64,000 nucleotides of DNA from Thioclava sp. JE_KL1 (GTDB lineage Bacteria; Pseudomonadota; Alphaproteobacteria; Rhodobacterales; Rhodobacteraceae), in NCBI RefSeq assembly GCF_009296265.1, contig NZ_WBJS01000002.1:372001-436000 (forward strand), read 5' to 3'. The stretch's first letter is position 1, and every line of letters begins with the position of its first letter. The notes beneath the pieces were generated by a model. It made no database searches. It was given only the letters and a program-made list of their open reading frames with translations, and was not told the origin of the DNA. Shown piece after piece: positions 45,663 to 58,783 of the stretch. The position numbers were made by a program, and so were the translations under genes.

Positions 45663-46738
45663 GCCGCGACCCTCCCGAAGCGGATGCGGAAATTGGTCAG
45701 CACGTCGAAGGCCAGCAGGAAGAACAGCAGCATCCCCTGGAAGACCTGAATCGCCGCCGAGGGCAGGCCGAGCATCAACTGCGCCATGTCGCCCCCGATA
45801 TAGGTCAGCGCCATCAAAAGCCCCGCCAGCAGAATGCCGATCGGATGCAGGCGGCCAAGGAAGGCCACGATGATTGCGGTGAAGCCGTAGCCCACGTTGA
45901 AACTGTCGGTGATCTGACCCGAGGGGCCGGAGACTTCGAACATGCCCGCCAGGCCTGCGAACGCGCCGCCCATGCCAAGCCCGAGCATCACCAGCCGCGC
46001 CGGGATCACGCCTGCGAAGCGCGCAGCCCGCGGAGCCTCGCCCGCGACACGGATGCGGAAGCCGGTGATATGGCGGTGCATCAGGCCGTAAGTGAAGATC
46101 ACCGCGATCAGCGCCGCGACGACGCCCCAATGCATCCCCGTGCCTTCAATCAGCTCGTGGTTGAAGGCCGAGGGGTAGTCTTGCAGGTTGCGCGAGCCGG
46201 GGAAGCCGAAGCCCTCAGGGTTCTTGAGCGGGCCGAAAGCCATATAGGCCAGCAGGTTCTCGGCCACGTAGACCAGCATCAGCGAGACGAGAATTTCCGA
46301 GGTGCCGAACAGCACCTTCAGCACCGCCGGGATCATCGCCCAGAGAAAGCCGCCAAGCGCGCCCAGCACGATCATCGCCGGGAACAGCCAGTGGCTCTCA
46401 GCCGGGTACATCTTCAGCGCCAGCCATGCCGAGAACAGCGCCCCCATGATGTATTGCCCTTCGGCGCCGATATTCCAGATGCCCGCGCGAAAGCCCACGG
46501 CGAGCCCGCAGGCGATCAGGATCAGCGGCCCGGCCTTGACCAGAAGCTGGCCACGGAAATAGCTGGCATTGCCCCCAAAGAGCGGGTCCCAGAAGATCAC
46601 GCGGATCGCCTCGACCGGGTGCTTGCCCAGTATCGCGAACAGGATTCCGCCCGCGATCATGGTGGCGATCACGGCGAGGAGCGGGGTCGCGTAGGACCAG
46701 AATTGCGACGGGGTGGGGCGCCGAACGAGGGTGATCAT
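45659..46738 (-). CDS. ABC transporter permease (nucleoside/purine, YufP/NupP type)
   Basis: 359 residues with about nine membrane helices. It shows GIWNIGAEGQYIMGALFSAW (the E-G-Q-x-x-x-G permease signature) and GMGGAFAGLAGMFEVSG for coupling to the ATPase. It overlaps the ATPase gene by four bases upstream and the small membrane gene by four bases downstream. With the second permease it forms the heterodimeric channel of a BMP-dependent importer. Confidence 0.92.
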   Translation of the reverse strand: MITLVRRPTPSQFWSYATPLLAVIATMIAGGILFAILGKHPVEAIRVIFWDPLFGGNASYFRGQLLVKAGPLILIACGLAVGFRAGIWNIGAEGQYIMGALFSAWLALKMYPAESHWLFPAMIVLGALGGFLWAMIPAVLKVLFGTSEILVSLMLVYVAENLLAYMAFGPLKNPEGFGFPGSRNLQDYPSAFNHELIEGTGMHWGVVAALIAVIFTYGLMHRHITGFRIRVAGEAPRAARFAGVIPARLVMLGLGMGGAFAGLAGMFEVSGPSGQITDSFNVGYGFTAIIVAFLGRLHPIGILLAGLLMALTYIGGDMAQLMLGLPSAAIQVFQGMLLFFLLAFDVLTNFRIRFGRVAA

Positions 46739-48249
46739 ACCGCGGCCTCCTGCATCCCGTGCGCACCGCCCAGCATCATGCCGATCTCTTCGATCGTCAG
46801 CCCTTGCGTCGGGCGCGAGGCGCTCAGGCGGCCTTCGTTCAGCGCCGAGAAGCGGTCGGAGATTTCCATAAGCTCATCGAGGTCCTGGCTGATCGCGATC
46901 ACCGCAGCGCCTTTCGCCGCGAGGTCCAGCAGCGCCTGCCGGATCGACGCGGCGGCTGCGGCATCGACGCCCCATGTCGGTTGGTTCACCACCAGAACGG
47001 CGGGGTTTTGCAGTACCTCGCGGCCGATCACGTATTTCTGCAGATTGCCGCCCGAAAGCGCGCGGGCCGCGACATGCGAACCCGGCGTGCGCACGTCGAA
47101 GGCCTGAATGATCTCGTCGGCGAAGGTCTTTGCCGCGCCCTGATCGACGAAGCCGTTGCGGGTCAGCGGTTTGCGCATCGTCCCGGTGAGGATCGCGTTC
47201 TCGGTCAGGCTCATCGCGGGGACGGCGGCATGGCCCAGCCGTTCTTCGGGCGCGGCCAGCAACCCCTTCGCGCGGCGTGGATTGGGCCCGAGGCCGGAGA
47301 TGTCCTCGCCCATCAGGCTGACCGTGCCGAGGGCGGAGGGGCGCTCGCCCGACAGGGTCGCCAGCAGTTCTTCCTGCCCGTTGCCCGCGACGCCGCCGAT
47401 GCCCAGCACCTCGCCCGCGCGCAGCTCCAGGCTCAGATCCTTCAGCGAGGGGCCGAACTGCGACAGCGGCGCGAGCGACAGGCCCGAGACTTTCAGCACG
47501 ACATCGCCCAGCTTGCGCTCGGCCCGGTCGGTCACCTTCAGTTCCGCGCCGACCATCAGCTCGGCCAGCTCTCGCGCGGTCTTCTCGCGCGGGTTGCAGC
47601 TCGCCACTACCTTGCCCGCGCGCAGGATCGTCGCGCCTTCGCAAAGCGTGCGGATCTCTTCGAGCTTGTGGCTGATATAGAGGATCGCAGTGCCCTCGGC
47701 GGAGAGCTTGCGCAGGGTGTGGAACAGAATCTCCACCTCCTGCGGCGTCAGAACCGAGGTCGGCTCGTCCATGATCAGAAGCTTCGGGTCCTGCAGCAGA
47801 CAGCGCACGATCTCGACGCGTTGACGCTCGCCTGCAGAGAGGTCGCCCACCAGTCGCGCGGGGTCCAGCGGCAGGCCGTAGGCGGTGGAAATCTCGCGGA
47901 TACGCTTGGCAAGCTGGCGCATCGGCGGCGGGTTTTCCATGCCAAGGGCCACGTTCTCGGCCACGTTAAGCGCCTCGAAAAGCGAGAAATGCTGGAACAC
48001 CATCGCGACACCCGCAGCGCGCGCGGCGCGCGGATCGGCGGGCGCGAAGGACTGGCCCGCGAAGTGCATCGTGCCGGAATCAGGCTTCACCAGCCCGTAG
48101 ATCATCTTCACAAGCGTCGATTTGCCGGCGCCGTTTTCGCCCAGCAAGGCGTGGACTTCGCCCGGACGCACCGAGAAGCCGACGCCGTCATTGGCCACGA
48201 CCCCAGGATAGGCTTTCGTCAGCCCGTCGATCTTGAGCAGCTCCGTCAC
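46735..48249 (-). CDS. Double ABC ATP-binding protein (nucleoside/purine importer, YufO/NupO type)
   Basis: 504 residues from a GTG at 48249, four bases overlapping the xdhC stop (GTGA). It has two ABC domains. The N-terminal one has Walker A GENGAGKST, signature LSAGERQRVEI and Walker B LLIMDEPTSVL. The C-terminal one has the degenerate GVAGNGQEELL and signature LSGGNLQKYVIGREV with VLVVNQPTWGVD. This tandem layout is that of sugar/nucleoside importers such as YufO. It energises uptake by the two following permeases. Confidence 0.93.
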   Translation of the reverse strand: MTELLKIDGLTKAYPGVVANDGVGFSVRPGEVHALLGENGAGKSTLVKMIYGLVKPDSGTMHFAGQSFAPADPRAARAAGVAMVFQHFSLFEALNVAENVALGMENPPPMRQLAKRIREISTAYGLPLDPARLVGDLSAGERQRVEIVRCLLQDPKLLIMDEPTSVLTPQEVEILFHTLRKLSAEGTAILYISHKLEEIRTLCEGATILRAGKVVASCNPREKTARELAELMVGAELKVTDRAERKLGDVVLKVSGLSLAPLSQFGPSLKDLSLELRAGEVLGIGGVAGNGQEELLATLSGERPSALGTVSLMGEDISGLGPNPRRAKGLLAAPEERLGHAAVPAMSLTENAILTGTMRKPLTRNGFVDQGAAKTFADEIIQAFDVRTPGSHVAARALSGGNLQKYVIGREVLQNPAVLVVNQPTWGVDAAAAASIRQALLDLAAKGAAVIAISQDLDELMEISDRFSALNEGRLSASRPTQGLTIEEIGMMLGGAHGMQEAAV

Positions 48250-49177
48250 CCGGCGCGTTTCCCTTTCCCCGTCGCCGCTTGCGCGGCGTTCAGCTCTTTC
48301 ACTAGCCCGGTCGCTACCCCAAGGGCAATGGCTTGAGGATGCTTCCCCAAGGTCGGATCGCCTATCGGGCAGGCAATGCGCGAAATTTGTGCATCCGAAT
48401 GACCGAGCGCGGCGAGGCGCTTGCGGAAGCGGACCCATTTGCTGTCCGACCCGATCAGGCCGAGCCCGCCGAAGCCATGGGCGAGCAGTCGGTGGCAAAG
48501 CTCCAAATCGAGAGAATGTGAATAGGTCAGCACGAAGTGGCGGGCCTCAGTAGGCGCGAGGGAGACCAGATCGGCCGGGTTCTCGGCGATCAGCGGTGTG
48601 ACGCCTTCGGGTATCATGTCGGGAAACCGCTCCGCCCCGCTATCGGCCCAGAATAGCGCGAGGCCGGGAAGGGGGCTCAGCGCCCCGATCAGCGCGCGCC
48701 CGACATGGCCTGCGCCCCAGACCCAGATCGGGCTGGGCGGCGGCGCGACGCGTTCGATCAGCCAGTTCTCGACCAGCAGCGGCGGCGTCTCGCCGCGATC
48801 GCGGGCGCGAGCCAGCGCGCGGGTGACGGCCAGCGGCTCGGGCGTACCCGGCGTCAGAGGGCGTGCGTGCCAATCGCCCGTGATCTGCGCGACGGTGGTC
48901 CGGTCCATCCGCTCGTAGCCCAGCACCACGGCCCCGCCGCAGCACTGGTTCATCGCGGGGCCCAGCGGGATTTTCTCGATCCCCGTCAGCCCGCCCCGCG
49001 CCTTCGCGATGGCGGAGAATTCCAGCGCGCCACCGCCGATCGTGCCTTCGACATGATCCGCCCAGACCAGCATCTCCGCCCCGTCTTCGCGCGGGGTGGA
49101 GCCTTGAGCGCGCGCGACCACGACACGGGTGAAGGCTCCGCGGTCTGCCGCGCGGGCGAGGGCTGCGGGATCGAGGC

Positions 49178-49181
<4 letters not shown>
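48246..49181 (-). CDS. xdhC: Xanthine dehydrogenase accessory protein XdhC
   Basis: 311 residues from the ATG at 49181. The N-terminal XdhC/CoxI domain has ARAQGSTPREDGAEMLVW, GTIGGGALEF and a CCGG pair. The C-terminal Rossmann part starts PIWVWGAGHVGRAL and includes HSLDLELCHRLL and LGLIGSDSKWVRFRKRL. XdhC binds molybdenum cofactor, guides its sulfuration and inserts it in XdhB. It overlaps xdhB by four bases (ATGA). Confidence 0.95.
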
Positions 49182-51453
<2,272 letters not shown>

Positions 51454-51457
<4 letters not shown>

Positions 51458-52824
51458 GGTTGCACCTCCAGAATGGAGGGGGCGCCTTGGGCATTGCGGA
51501 CGTAGCGGATCAGCATCGCCTTGGCGGCCTCCATCCGGTAGGTATCCGAGGCGCGCATGTCGGTGAGCGGCGTGAAGTCCTGCTCCAGCGCGGGCAGGGC
51601 GGCCGTGATCGCCTCTTCGGTGAAGGGCTGACCTTCCAGCGCGGCCTCCAAAGCCGCCGCGCGCTTCGGGATGCCCGCCATGCCACCAAAGGCGATGCGC
51701 GGAGCGCCTATCTTGTCGCCATCGCGTGGGATATTCAGCGCGCCACAGACGGCGGAAATGTCCTGATCGAAGCGTTTCGACAGTTTGTAACAGGCCAGAT
51801 CGGGCGCGGATTTCGGGAAGCTGACGCTTTCGACGAATTCGCCGGGCGCGCGGTCCTGTTTGCCGTAGTCGAGGAAGAAGCTCTCCAGCGGGATGGTGCG
51901 GCGCGCCTCTCCCTTGCGCAGCGTCAGCTCCGCACCCATCGCGATCAGGACGGGAGGGCTGTCGCCGATGGGCGAGCCGTTGGCGATATTGCCGCCGATG
52001 GTCGCCGCCTGACGTACCTGTTCGGAGGCGAAACGGCGGAGCAATTCGGCAAAGCTCGGGAGCGTGTCGCGGATCGTCTCGCGCAACGCGGCGAGGGTGA
52101 CGCCCGCGCCGACGATGTAGCGGTTGTCGGTTTCCTCGATGCTCTGCAAGTCCGTGCAGTTGTTGAGGAAGGCGACCTCTTTCAGCTCGCGCAGCTGTTT
52201 CGTGACCCAGAGCCCCACATCGGTCGCGCCCGCGATCAGCGTGGCGTCGGGATGGGCGACATACCACTCCGCCAGCGTATCCGCGCTGTCGGGCAGGAAG
52301 ACGTTATCGGCCTTTGGCGCGATCTCCGCGAGATCGGGAACCGTGTCATGCATCCATGCGGGCACGGCCTCGTTCTGCGCAGCCTCGGCGGCGCGGATGA
52401 TCGGCGCGTAGCCGGTGCAGCGGCACAGGTTCCCGGCGAGCAGATCGTCGTGATCGCGGCGCCCGTTCAGATGCCCGGCGGCCATCGAGGCGATGAAACC
52501 GGGCGTGCAGAAGCCGCATTGCGAGCCGTGATGATCGACCATCGCCTGCTGGACCGGGTGCAGCTCGCCCTTCGGCCCGGCAACGCCCTCGACGGTGCGC
52601 AGCGCGCGCCCGTGCAGATGGGGCATCATCATCAGGCAGGCATTGAGCGGTTTGGCGCCCTCCGCGTCGGTCACGATGACCGAGCAGGCCCCGCAATCGC
52701 CCTCGTTGCAGCCCTCCTTGGTGCCGGTCAGCCCCTCGGCGCGCAGCCAGTCGAGCACAGATTGCGTCGGATCGGTAAGCGTCACCGTCCGGGTTTCTCC
52801 ATTGAGAAGAAACGTGATCTCCAT
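51454..52824 (-). CDS. xdhA: Xanthine dehydrogenase small subunit (2Fe-2S and FAD)
   Basis: 456 residues from the ATG at 52824. The plant-type 2Fe-2S domain has C39, C44, C47 and C63. The second cluster is bound by C103, C106, C134 and C136 (QCGFC and CRC). The FAD domain follows, with [10 protein letters not shown] and [15 protein letters not shown]. It carries electrons from the Mo site to NAD. It is the first gene of the eight-gene unit xdhABC and ABC importer. Its promoter lies in the 245-base gap shared with dnaE. Confidence 0.96.
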
Positions 52825-52952
52825 ACGAAAAATCCGCCGCCTTACCAGTCGTCCCTGCGGTCCCCCTCGATGCGGCGTAGAACGGGACCGGCCCAGCAAA
52901 GCCGATGCGGACAGGTTTTGGCAAGGGATTCGCGGCGGTGCGTTGCCCGAAA

Positions 52953-52970
52953 CTTGATCCGGTGATCAAG
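52953..52970. promoter_or_regulatory. Palindrome CTTGATC-N4-GATCAAG between xdhA and dnaE
   Basis: The 18-base sequence has perfect 7-base arms around CGGT. It lies about 130 bases upstream of xdhA and 100 bases upstream of dnaE. The 6-base spacing between TTGAT and ATCAA does not fit an FNR box. It looks like a dimeric repressor site, perhaps GntR-type; no such regulator gene is in the window. Confidence 0.5.
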
Positions 52971-53069
52971 AATTGGGCGCCAAGCTGCGCCGAGTGGTCG
53001 AGCGCAAAGCGTCAGGAGGACGCGGCGAGAGGCTGGCGCGGGGCGCTGCTACCCGCTAAATCTGGTGGC

Positions 53070-56000
53070 ATGACCAGCCCCCGATTCATTCATCTGCGCG
53101 TCCATACCGAGTATTCCCTGCTCGAAGGCGCTGTGCCCACCAAGAAACTCGTGAAGATGTGCGAGTCGGCGAAGATGCCCGCCGTCGCCGTGACCGACAC
53201 GAACAACATGTTCGCGGCGCTCGAGTTTTCCGTGACCGCGACGGGGGCGGGGCTGCAGCCGATCGTCGGCTGTCAGGTCTCGCTGGAGTTCGATCCGGCC
53301 AAGCCGGGCGAGCGTCCGCGCCTGCCCGCCCCGATCGTTCTGCTGGCCCAGACCGAGCGCGGCTACGAGAACCTGATGAAGCTGAACTCGTGCCTCTATC
53401 TCGACAAGCACGGGGCGCTGGTTCAGGTCACGTTGGAAGAGCTCGAGCGTTATTCCGAGGGGCTGATCTGCCTTTCGGGCGGCCCAGACGGCCCGGTCGG
53501 GCGGCTGATCCGGAACGGCGCGAAGGATCGCGCCAAGGCGCTGCTGCAACAGCTTGCCGGAATCTTCCCGAGCCGCCTCTATGTCGAATTGCAGCGCCAC
53601 CCGGGCGAGGGCGGCACGCTGACCGAGGCCGAGATTGCGACCGAGCGGCCCTTCGTCGAATGGGCCTATGAGCTGGGCCTGCCGCTGGTCGCCACGAACG
53701 ACGTCTATTTCCCGAAGCCCGCGATCTACGAGGCCCATGACGCGATGATCTGTATCGCGGAAGGTGCCTATGTCGATCAGATCGAGCCGCGTCGGCGTCT
53801 GACCCCGCAGCACTATTTCAAATCCGAAGGCGAGATGGTCGCGCTTTTCGCCGATCTGCCCGAAGCGGTGGAGAACACCGTCGAGATCGCGAAACGCTGC
53901 GCTTTCTCGACCTACAAGCGCGCGCCGATCCTGCCGAAATTCGCAGATGACGAGGTGGAGGAACTGCGGCGTCAGGCATGGGACGGGTTGCGCAACCGTC
54001 TTGACGTGATCCCGCATGCAGCCCCGGTCGAAGATTACGAGAAACGTCTGCAATTCGAGCTCGATATCATCGAACAGATGGGCTTCCCGGGCTACTTCCT
54101 GATCGTTGCCGACTTCATCAAATGGGCCAAGGATCACGACATTCCGGTCGGGCCGGGGCGGGGCTCGGGTGCGGGTTCGCTCGTGGCTTACGCGCTGACC
54201 ATTACCGACCTTGATCCGCTGCGCTATTCGCTTCTGTTCGAACGCTTCCTCAACCCCGAACGTGTCTCGATGCCGGACTTCGACATCGACTTCTGCATGG
54301 ATCGCCGCGAGGAGGTGATCCAATATGTTCAGAATAAATACGGGCGCGAAAAGGTGGGCCAGATCATCACCTTCGGTGCGCTTCTGTCCAAGGCCGCTGT
54401 GCGCGACGTGGGCCGGGTCTTGCAGATGTCCTACGGGCAGGTCGACAAGCTCTCGAAGCTGATCCCAGTCGAGGGCGTGAAGCCCGTCAGCATCGAGAAG
54501 GCGCTGGCCGACGAGCCGCGTCTGCGCGAAGCGGCCCGCAACGAAGAGGTCGTGGCACGGCTTCTCGATTACGCGAAGGCGATCGAAGGGCTGCTGCGGA
54601 ACGCCTCTACCCACGCGGCGGGCGTCGTGATCGGCGACCGTCCGATCGACGAGCTGGTGCCGCTCTATCAGGATCCGCGCTCGGACATGCCCGCGACCCA
54701 GTTCAACATGAAATGGGTCGAACAGGCGGGTCTGGTGAAGTTCGACTTCCTCGGCCTGAAGACGCTGACGGTGATCCGCTCTGCGATGGAGCTGATTTTC
54801 AAATCGGGCCGTCCGCTGCATGTGGATGCCGCCGGCAACCAGCTCTACGAGCCTGCCGAGGGCGCTGAGAACCATATCAACGCGATCCCGCTGGATGACG
54901 AGAAGACCTACAAACTCTACGCCGACGCCAAGACGGTCGCCGTGTTCCAGGTGGAATCGGAGGGCATGAAATCGGCCCTGCGCCAGATGAAGCCCACCTG
55001 TATCGAGGACATCGTCGCGCTCGTGGCGCTGTATCGTCCCGGTCCGATGGAGAACATCCCCACCTATTGCGAGGTGAAGAACGGGCTCAAGAAGATCACC
55101 TCGGTCCACCCGACCATCGACCATATCCTCGAAGAGACGCAGGGCATCATCGTCTATCAGGAGCAGGTGATGCAGATCGCGCAGGTCATGGGGGGCTACT
55201 CGCTTGGCGGCGCAGACCTTCTCCGTCGCGCGATGGGTAAGAAGATCAAGGAGGCGATGGACGCCGAGCGCCCGAAATTCGAGGCGGGCGCGGCCAAGAA
55301 CGGAGTCGACAAGAAGAAGGCCTCCGAGGTGTTCGACCTTCTGGAGAAATTCGCCAACTACGGCTTCAACAAATCCCACGCCGCGGCGTACGCGGTGGTG
55401 TCCTATTACACCGGCTGGCTGAAGGCGAACCACGCGGTCGAGTTCATGGGCGGCGTGATGAATTGCGATATTCATCTGACCGACAAGCTCGCGATTTATG
55501 CCGACGAGGTGCAGAAGAAGCTCGGGATCGAGATCATTCCGCCTTGCGTGAACCGCTCGCTTTCGACCTTCGACGTGGTCGATCAGAAACTGGTCTATGC
55601 GCTGGGCGCGCTGAAGAATGTCGGCGCGGACGCGATGCAGATGATCGTGACCGCGCGCGGCGACGAGCCCTTCACGGACCTGTTCGATTTCGCGCGGCGC
55701 GTGGACATGAAGCGGGTGGGCAAGCGCCCGCTGGAGATGCTGGCGCGGGCCGGAGCCTTCGATCTCCTCGATCCGAACCGCAAGCGCGTCTTCGAGTCGC
55801 TGGAATCGCTGATGGCGTGGTCGGGCGCGGTGATAGAGGCGCGCGAGTCGGCGCAGGTGTCGCTGTTCGGCGAGGCGGGCGACGATCTGCCGCCGCCGCG
55901 TCTGGCCGATACCGACGACTGGCTGCCGGGCGAGCGTCTGGCCGAAGAACACAAGGCCATCGGCTTCTACCTCTCGGGCCACCCGATCGAGGATTACCTG

Positions 56001-56570
56001 CCCGCGCTCAAGCGTAAGAAGGTGCTGAGCTGGGAAGAGGTGCAGCAAAAGGCCGTAGGCGGTCCTTTCGTGACCAAGATCGCGGGGGAGGTCGCCTCGG
56101 TGCGCGAGAAGAAATCCGCCAAGGGCAACCGCTTCGCCTTCGTCGCGCTGTCGGATGCGTCCGGGCCCTACGAGGTCGCCTTCTGGTCGGAGGCGCTGGA
56201 AGCCTGCCGCGATGTGCTGGAAACCGGCAACCTTCTGGTGCTGACCGTGAAGGTCGAGGTGGATGGCGAGTCGGTGCGTATGGTCGCCACCTCCGCCCAG
56301 ACCGTGGAGAAGGCGACGGCGGATGCGGGCTCGTCGGGGCTTCTGGTGCATATCGACAACAATGACGCGGTCGCCTCTGTCGCGAGCCTCGTCGAGCGGG
56401 TCGCCCGCGAAGGGAAGGTGCATTCGCGCGGTCCGATCAGCTTCATGGTCTATGACAATGAGCGTGGCTGCCGCTACCAGATCACCGCGATGCCCGAGGC
56501 GCCGGTCAATGCTCAGGTGAAAGGCGCGTTGCGCTCTTTGCGCGGGGTGAGCGAGGTCGAAGAGGTCTGA
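53070..56570 (+). CDS. dnaE: DNA polymerase III alpha subunit
   Basis: 1166 residues from the ATG at 53070 (MTSPRFIHLRVHTEYSLLEG). The N-terminal PHP domain comes first. Polymerase motifs include PVGPGRGSGAGSLVAYAL, the catalytic PDFDIDFCMDRREEV and YQEQVMQIAQ. A tandem helix-hairpin-helix and an OB-fold (VTKIAGEVASVREKKSAKGN) end the protein. It is the replicative polymerase. Length is normal for DnaE1. It is convergent with the next gene at three bases distance. Confidence 0.97.
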   Translation: MTSPRFIHLRVHTEYSLLEGAVPTKKLVKMCESAKMPAVAVTDTNNMFAALEFSVTATGAGLQPIVGCQVSLEFDPAKPGERPRLPAPIVLLAQTERGYENLMKLNSCLYLDKHGALVQVTLEELERYSEGLICLSGGPDGPVGRLIRNGAKDRAKALLQQLAGIFPSRLYVELQRHPGEGGTLTEAEIATERPFVEWAYELGLPLVATNDVYFPKPAIYEAHDAMICIAEGAYVDQIEPRRRLTPQHYFKSEGEMVALFADLPEAVENTVEIAKRCAFSTYKRAPILPKFADDEVEELRRQAWDGLRNRLDVIPHAAPVEDYEKRLQFELDIIEQMGFPGYFLIVADFIKWAKDHDIPVGPGRGSGAGSLVAYALTITDLDPLRYSLLFERFLNPERVSMPDFDIDFCMDRREEVIQYVQNKYGREKVGQIITFGALLSKAAVRDVGRVLQMSYGQVDKLSKLIPVEGVKPVSIEKALADEPRLREAARNEEVVARLLDYAKAIEGLLRNASTHAAGVVIGDRPIDELVPLYQDPRSDMPATQFNMKWVEQAGLVKFDFLGLKTLTVIRSAMELIFKSGRPLHVDAAGNQLYEPAEGAENHINAIPLDDEKTYKLYADAKTVAVFQVESEGMKSALRQMKPTCIEDIVALVALYRPGPMENIPTYCEVKNGLKKITSVHPTIDHILEETQGIIVYQEQVMQIAQVMGGYSLGGADLLRRAMGKKIKEAMDAERPKFEAGAAKNGVDKKKASEVFDLLEKFANYGFNKSHAAAYAVVSYYTGWLKANHAVEFMGGVMNCDIHLTDKLAIYADEVQKKLGIEIIPPCVNRSLSTFDVVDQKLVYALGALKNVGADAMQMIVTARGDEPFTDLFDFARRVDMKRVGKRPLEMLARAGAFDLLDPNRKRVFESLESLMAWSGAVIEARESAQVSLFGEAGDDLPPPRLADTDDWLPGERLAEEHKAIGFYLSGHPIEDYLPALKRKKVLSWEEVQQKAVGGPFVTKIAGEVASVREKKSAKGNRFAFVALSDASGPYEVAFWSEALEACRDVLETGNLLVLTVKVEVDGESVRMVATSAQTVEKATADAGSSGLLVHIDNNDAVASVASLVERVAREGKVHSRGPISFMVYDNERGCRYQITAMPEAPVNAQVKGALRSLRGVSEVEEV

Positions 56571-56573
56571 GCC

Positions 56574-56999
56574 TCACAGGCTGCGCGCCACCCATGCCAG
56601 TCGCAGCGCGATCGCGGCGGCAAGGGCGGTGGCGAACTCGCCCCAGCGCAGCAGCGCCACGCCGCGCAGCAGATCGGGCTCGTTGATCCCGTCGCGCACC
56701 GCACCGGAGATCATGCCCATCTCCAGCCACGCCGCCGCGCCCAGCACGGCGGTTGCCAGAAAACTCATTGAGACCAAAATCATGGCCTGCCGATGGCTGC
56801 GCAGCCGCCAGATCAGCCCGCACATCAGCGGCACGGCGAAGAACACCTGCATCGCGAGGATGCCGCTGCCCTGCCACAGCTCGAACCGGTCGAGTGTCGA
56901 ACGAAGGTCGATGCCCGGGGGCCAGATCAGCAAAGCGGTGTAGATGAGCGCTTGGGCACTCACGAAAACACCGTTCAGCCCCCAGAGCGCCGCATCCAT
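56574..56999 (-). CDS. Membrane protein of unknown function
   Basis: 141 residues with four likely membrane helices, starting [28 protein letters not shown]. Conserved-looking features are the [22 protein letters not shown] loop and an [22 protein letters not shown] loop. I recognise no family. Its ATG overlaps the stop of slyX by one base (TAATG), so the two are cotranslated. No link to dnaE beyond convergence. Confidence 0.72.
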   Translation of the reverse strand: MDAALWGLNGVFVSAQALIYTALLIWPPGIDLRSTLDRFELWQGSGILAMQVFFAVPLMCGLIWRLRSHRQAMILVSMSFLATAVLGAAAWLEMGMISGAVRDGINEPDLLRGVALLRWGEFATALAAAIALRLAWVARSL

Positions 57000-57205
57000 T
57001 ACCAGTGCGGCGGTTTCTGGTCGGCCAGAGGGATCGCGCTGCCGCTGTCATATTCGCGCTCGGCCTCGCGTTCCATCAGCAGGCCCAGATGGCGTTCCAG
57101 CCGTTCGATCTGACGCGCCTGCGCGGCCGCGACATCGGACAGCTCGTCCACCGTTTGCGTCAGATAGGCGATCTGTTCTTCCGCCCGTTCCAGCCGTTCC
57201 TGCAT
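56999..57205 (-). CDS. slyX: SlyX family protein
   Basis: 68 residues forming a single long coiled coil ([22 protein letters not shown]... [13 protein letters not shown]) with the family-typical C-terminal PPHW. SlyX is a widespread small protein without a firmly known function. It is the first gene of a two-gene unit with the membrane protein downstream, divergent from hisS across 75 bases. Confidence 0.9.
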   Translation of the reverse strand: MQERLERAEEQIAYLTQTVDELSDVAAAQARQIERLERHLGLLMEREAEREYDSGSAIPLADQKPPHW

Positions 57206-57280
57206 CTGCCGTTCCTATTGCTTGCCGGGGCCAGCCCCTTGGGCTACACCCTCGCGCGAGATAAGATCAGGTGCAAGCCG

Positions 57281-58783
57281 ATGGCGAAACAGAAAAAGCA
57301 GCCCCGTCCCAAGGCAGAGGCCCCGAAGGGCTTCCGCGATTATTTCGGGACGGAGGTGACCGAGCGGGCCGATATGCTGGCGAAGATCGCAGAGGTCTAT
57401 CGCACGCATGGCTTCGAGGCGCTGGAAACTTCGGCCATCGAGACGGTCGAGGCACTGGGTAAATACCTCCCCGATGTGGACCGCCCGAACGCGGGCGTCT
57501 TCGCGTGGCAGGAGGAAGATGACGGCAAGTGGCTGGCGCTGCGCTACGACATGACGGCGCCGCTGGCCCGCGTCGCTGCGCAATATCGCAACGATCTGCC
57601 GACGCCCTATCGTCGCTTCACGATGGGTCCCGTCTGGCGCAACGAAAAGCCCGGTCCGGGCCGGTTCCGCCAGTTCTATCAATGCGATGCCGATACCGTG
57701 GGCGCGCCGTCCGTGGCGGCCGATGCCGAAATCTGCGGCATGCTTTCGGACGCGTTGGAGGCGGTCGGCATCCCGCGCGGCGATTACGTGGTGCGGGTGA
57801 ACAACCGCAAGGTTCTGAACGGCGTGATGGAAGTCGCGGGCGTTCTGGATCCGGCCGATCCGGCCAAGTTCGAGGAAGAGCGCGGCATCGTCCTGCGCGC
57901 CATCGACAAGTTCGACAAGTTTGGTGAGGAGGGCGTGCGCCTTCTGATGGGCGAGGGGCGTCTGGACGACTCCGGCGACTTCACCAAGGGCGCGGGGCTG
58001 TCCGAGGCACAGGCCGATACGGTCATGGGCTTCATGGAGGCCAAGCGCGAAGACAACGCCGCCACCGTCGCGCGGCTGCGCGAACTGGTCGAAGGCTCGG
58101 CGCTGGGTGCGGAAGGCGTGGATGAGCTGGAGCAGATCGCCTCGCTTCTCGACGCGCAGGGCTACGGTCCCGACCGCATCGTGATCGACCCCTCGGTCGT
58201 TCGCGGTCTGGGCTATTACACCGGCCCGGTTTTCGAGGCCGAGCTGACCTTCGAGATCACCGACGAAAAGGGCCGCCCGCGTCAATTCGGCTCGGTCGCA
58301 GGCGGCGGGCGCTATGACGATCTGGTCAAGCGCTTCACCGGTCAGGTCGTTCCGGCCACCGGCGTCTCGATCGGCGTCGACCGCCTGCTGGCCGCGCTGC
58401 GCGCCAAGGGCCGCATCGGGGGCTCCGCGCAGGGCCCGGTCGTCGTGACCGTGATGGATCGCGACCGGATGGCCGAATACATGGCGCTGGCCTCCACGCT
58501 GCGCGGGGCAGGGCTGCGCGCCGAGGTCTATCTGGGCAACCCGAAGAACTTCGGTAACCAGTTGAAATATGCCGATAAACGCGAAAGCCCCGTGGCGATC
58601 ATCCAAGGCTCGGACGAGGCCGAACGCGGCGTTGTCCAGATCAAGGACCTGATCCTCGGCGCGAAGATCGCGCAGGACGCGACGGTTGAAGAATGGAAAT
58701 CCCAACCGGCGCAATTCGAGGTTCCGACCGGGGAAATGGTCGCAAAAGTGCAAGAGATCCTTGCACGCTACGAGGCCGAGTGA
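57281..58783 (+). CDS. hisS: Histidyl-tRNA synthetase
   Basis: 500 residues from the ATG at 57281. Class II motif 1 lies around [11 protein letters not shown] and [11 protein letters not shown]. Motif 2 is [20 protein letters not shown]. The HisA loop is [12 protein letters not shown], and motif 3 is [12 protein letters not shown] with [10 protein letters not shown]. The anticodon-binding domain is at the C-terminus. An insertion of about 80 residues before the HisA loop makes it longer than E. coli HisRS, as usual in alphaproteobacteria. It is first in hisS-hisZ-hisG and overlaps hisZ by one base. Confidence 0.96.
   Translation: MAKQKKQPRPKAEAPKGFRDYFGTEVTERADMLAKIAEVYRTHGFEALETSAIETVEALGKYLPDVDRPNAGVFAWQEEDDGKWLALRYDMTAPLARVAAQYRNDLPTPYRRFTMGPVWRNEKPGPGRFRQFYQCDADTVGAPSVAADAEICGMLSDALEAVGIPRGDYVVRVNNRKVLNGVMEVAGVLDPADPAKFEEERGIVLRAIDKFDKFGEEGVRLLMGEGRLDDSGDFTKGAGLSEAQADTVMGFMEAKREDNAATVARLRELVEGSALGAEGVDELEQIASLLDAQGYGPDRIVIDPSVVRGLGYYTGPVFEAELTFEITDEKGRPRQFGSVAGGGRYDDLVKRFTGQVVPATGVSIGVDRLLAALRAKGRIGGSAQGPVVVTVMDRDRMAEYMALASTLRGAGLRAEVYLGNPKNFGNQLKYADKRESPVAIIQGSDEAERGVVQIKDLILGAKIAQDATVEEWKSQPAQFEVPTGEMVAKVQEILARYEAE

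Noticed and set aside
52955-52969. TTGATCCGGTGATCAA read as an FNR box
   Set aside because: The spacer between TTGAT and ATCAA is six bases, not the four required; treated as an unknown palindrome.
53049-56423. 1124-codon minus-strand frame opposite dnaE
   Set aside because: DnaE motifs are complete on the plus strand; the antisense product is His/Arg/Leu-biased without domains.
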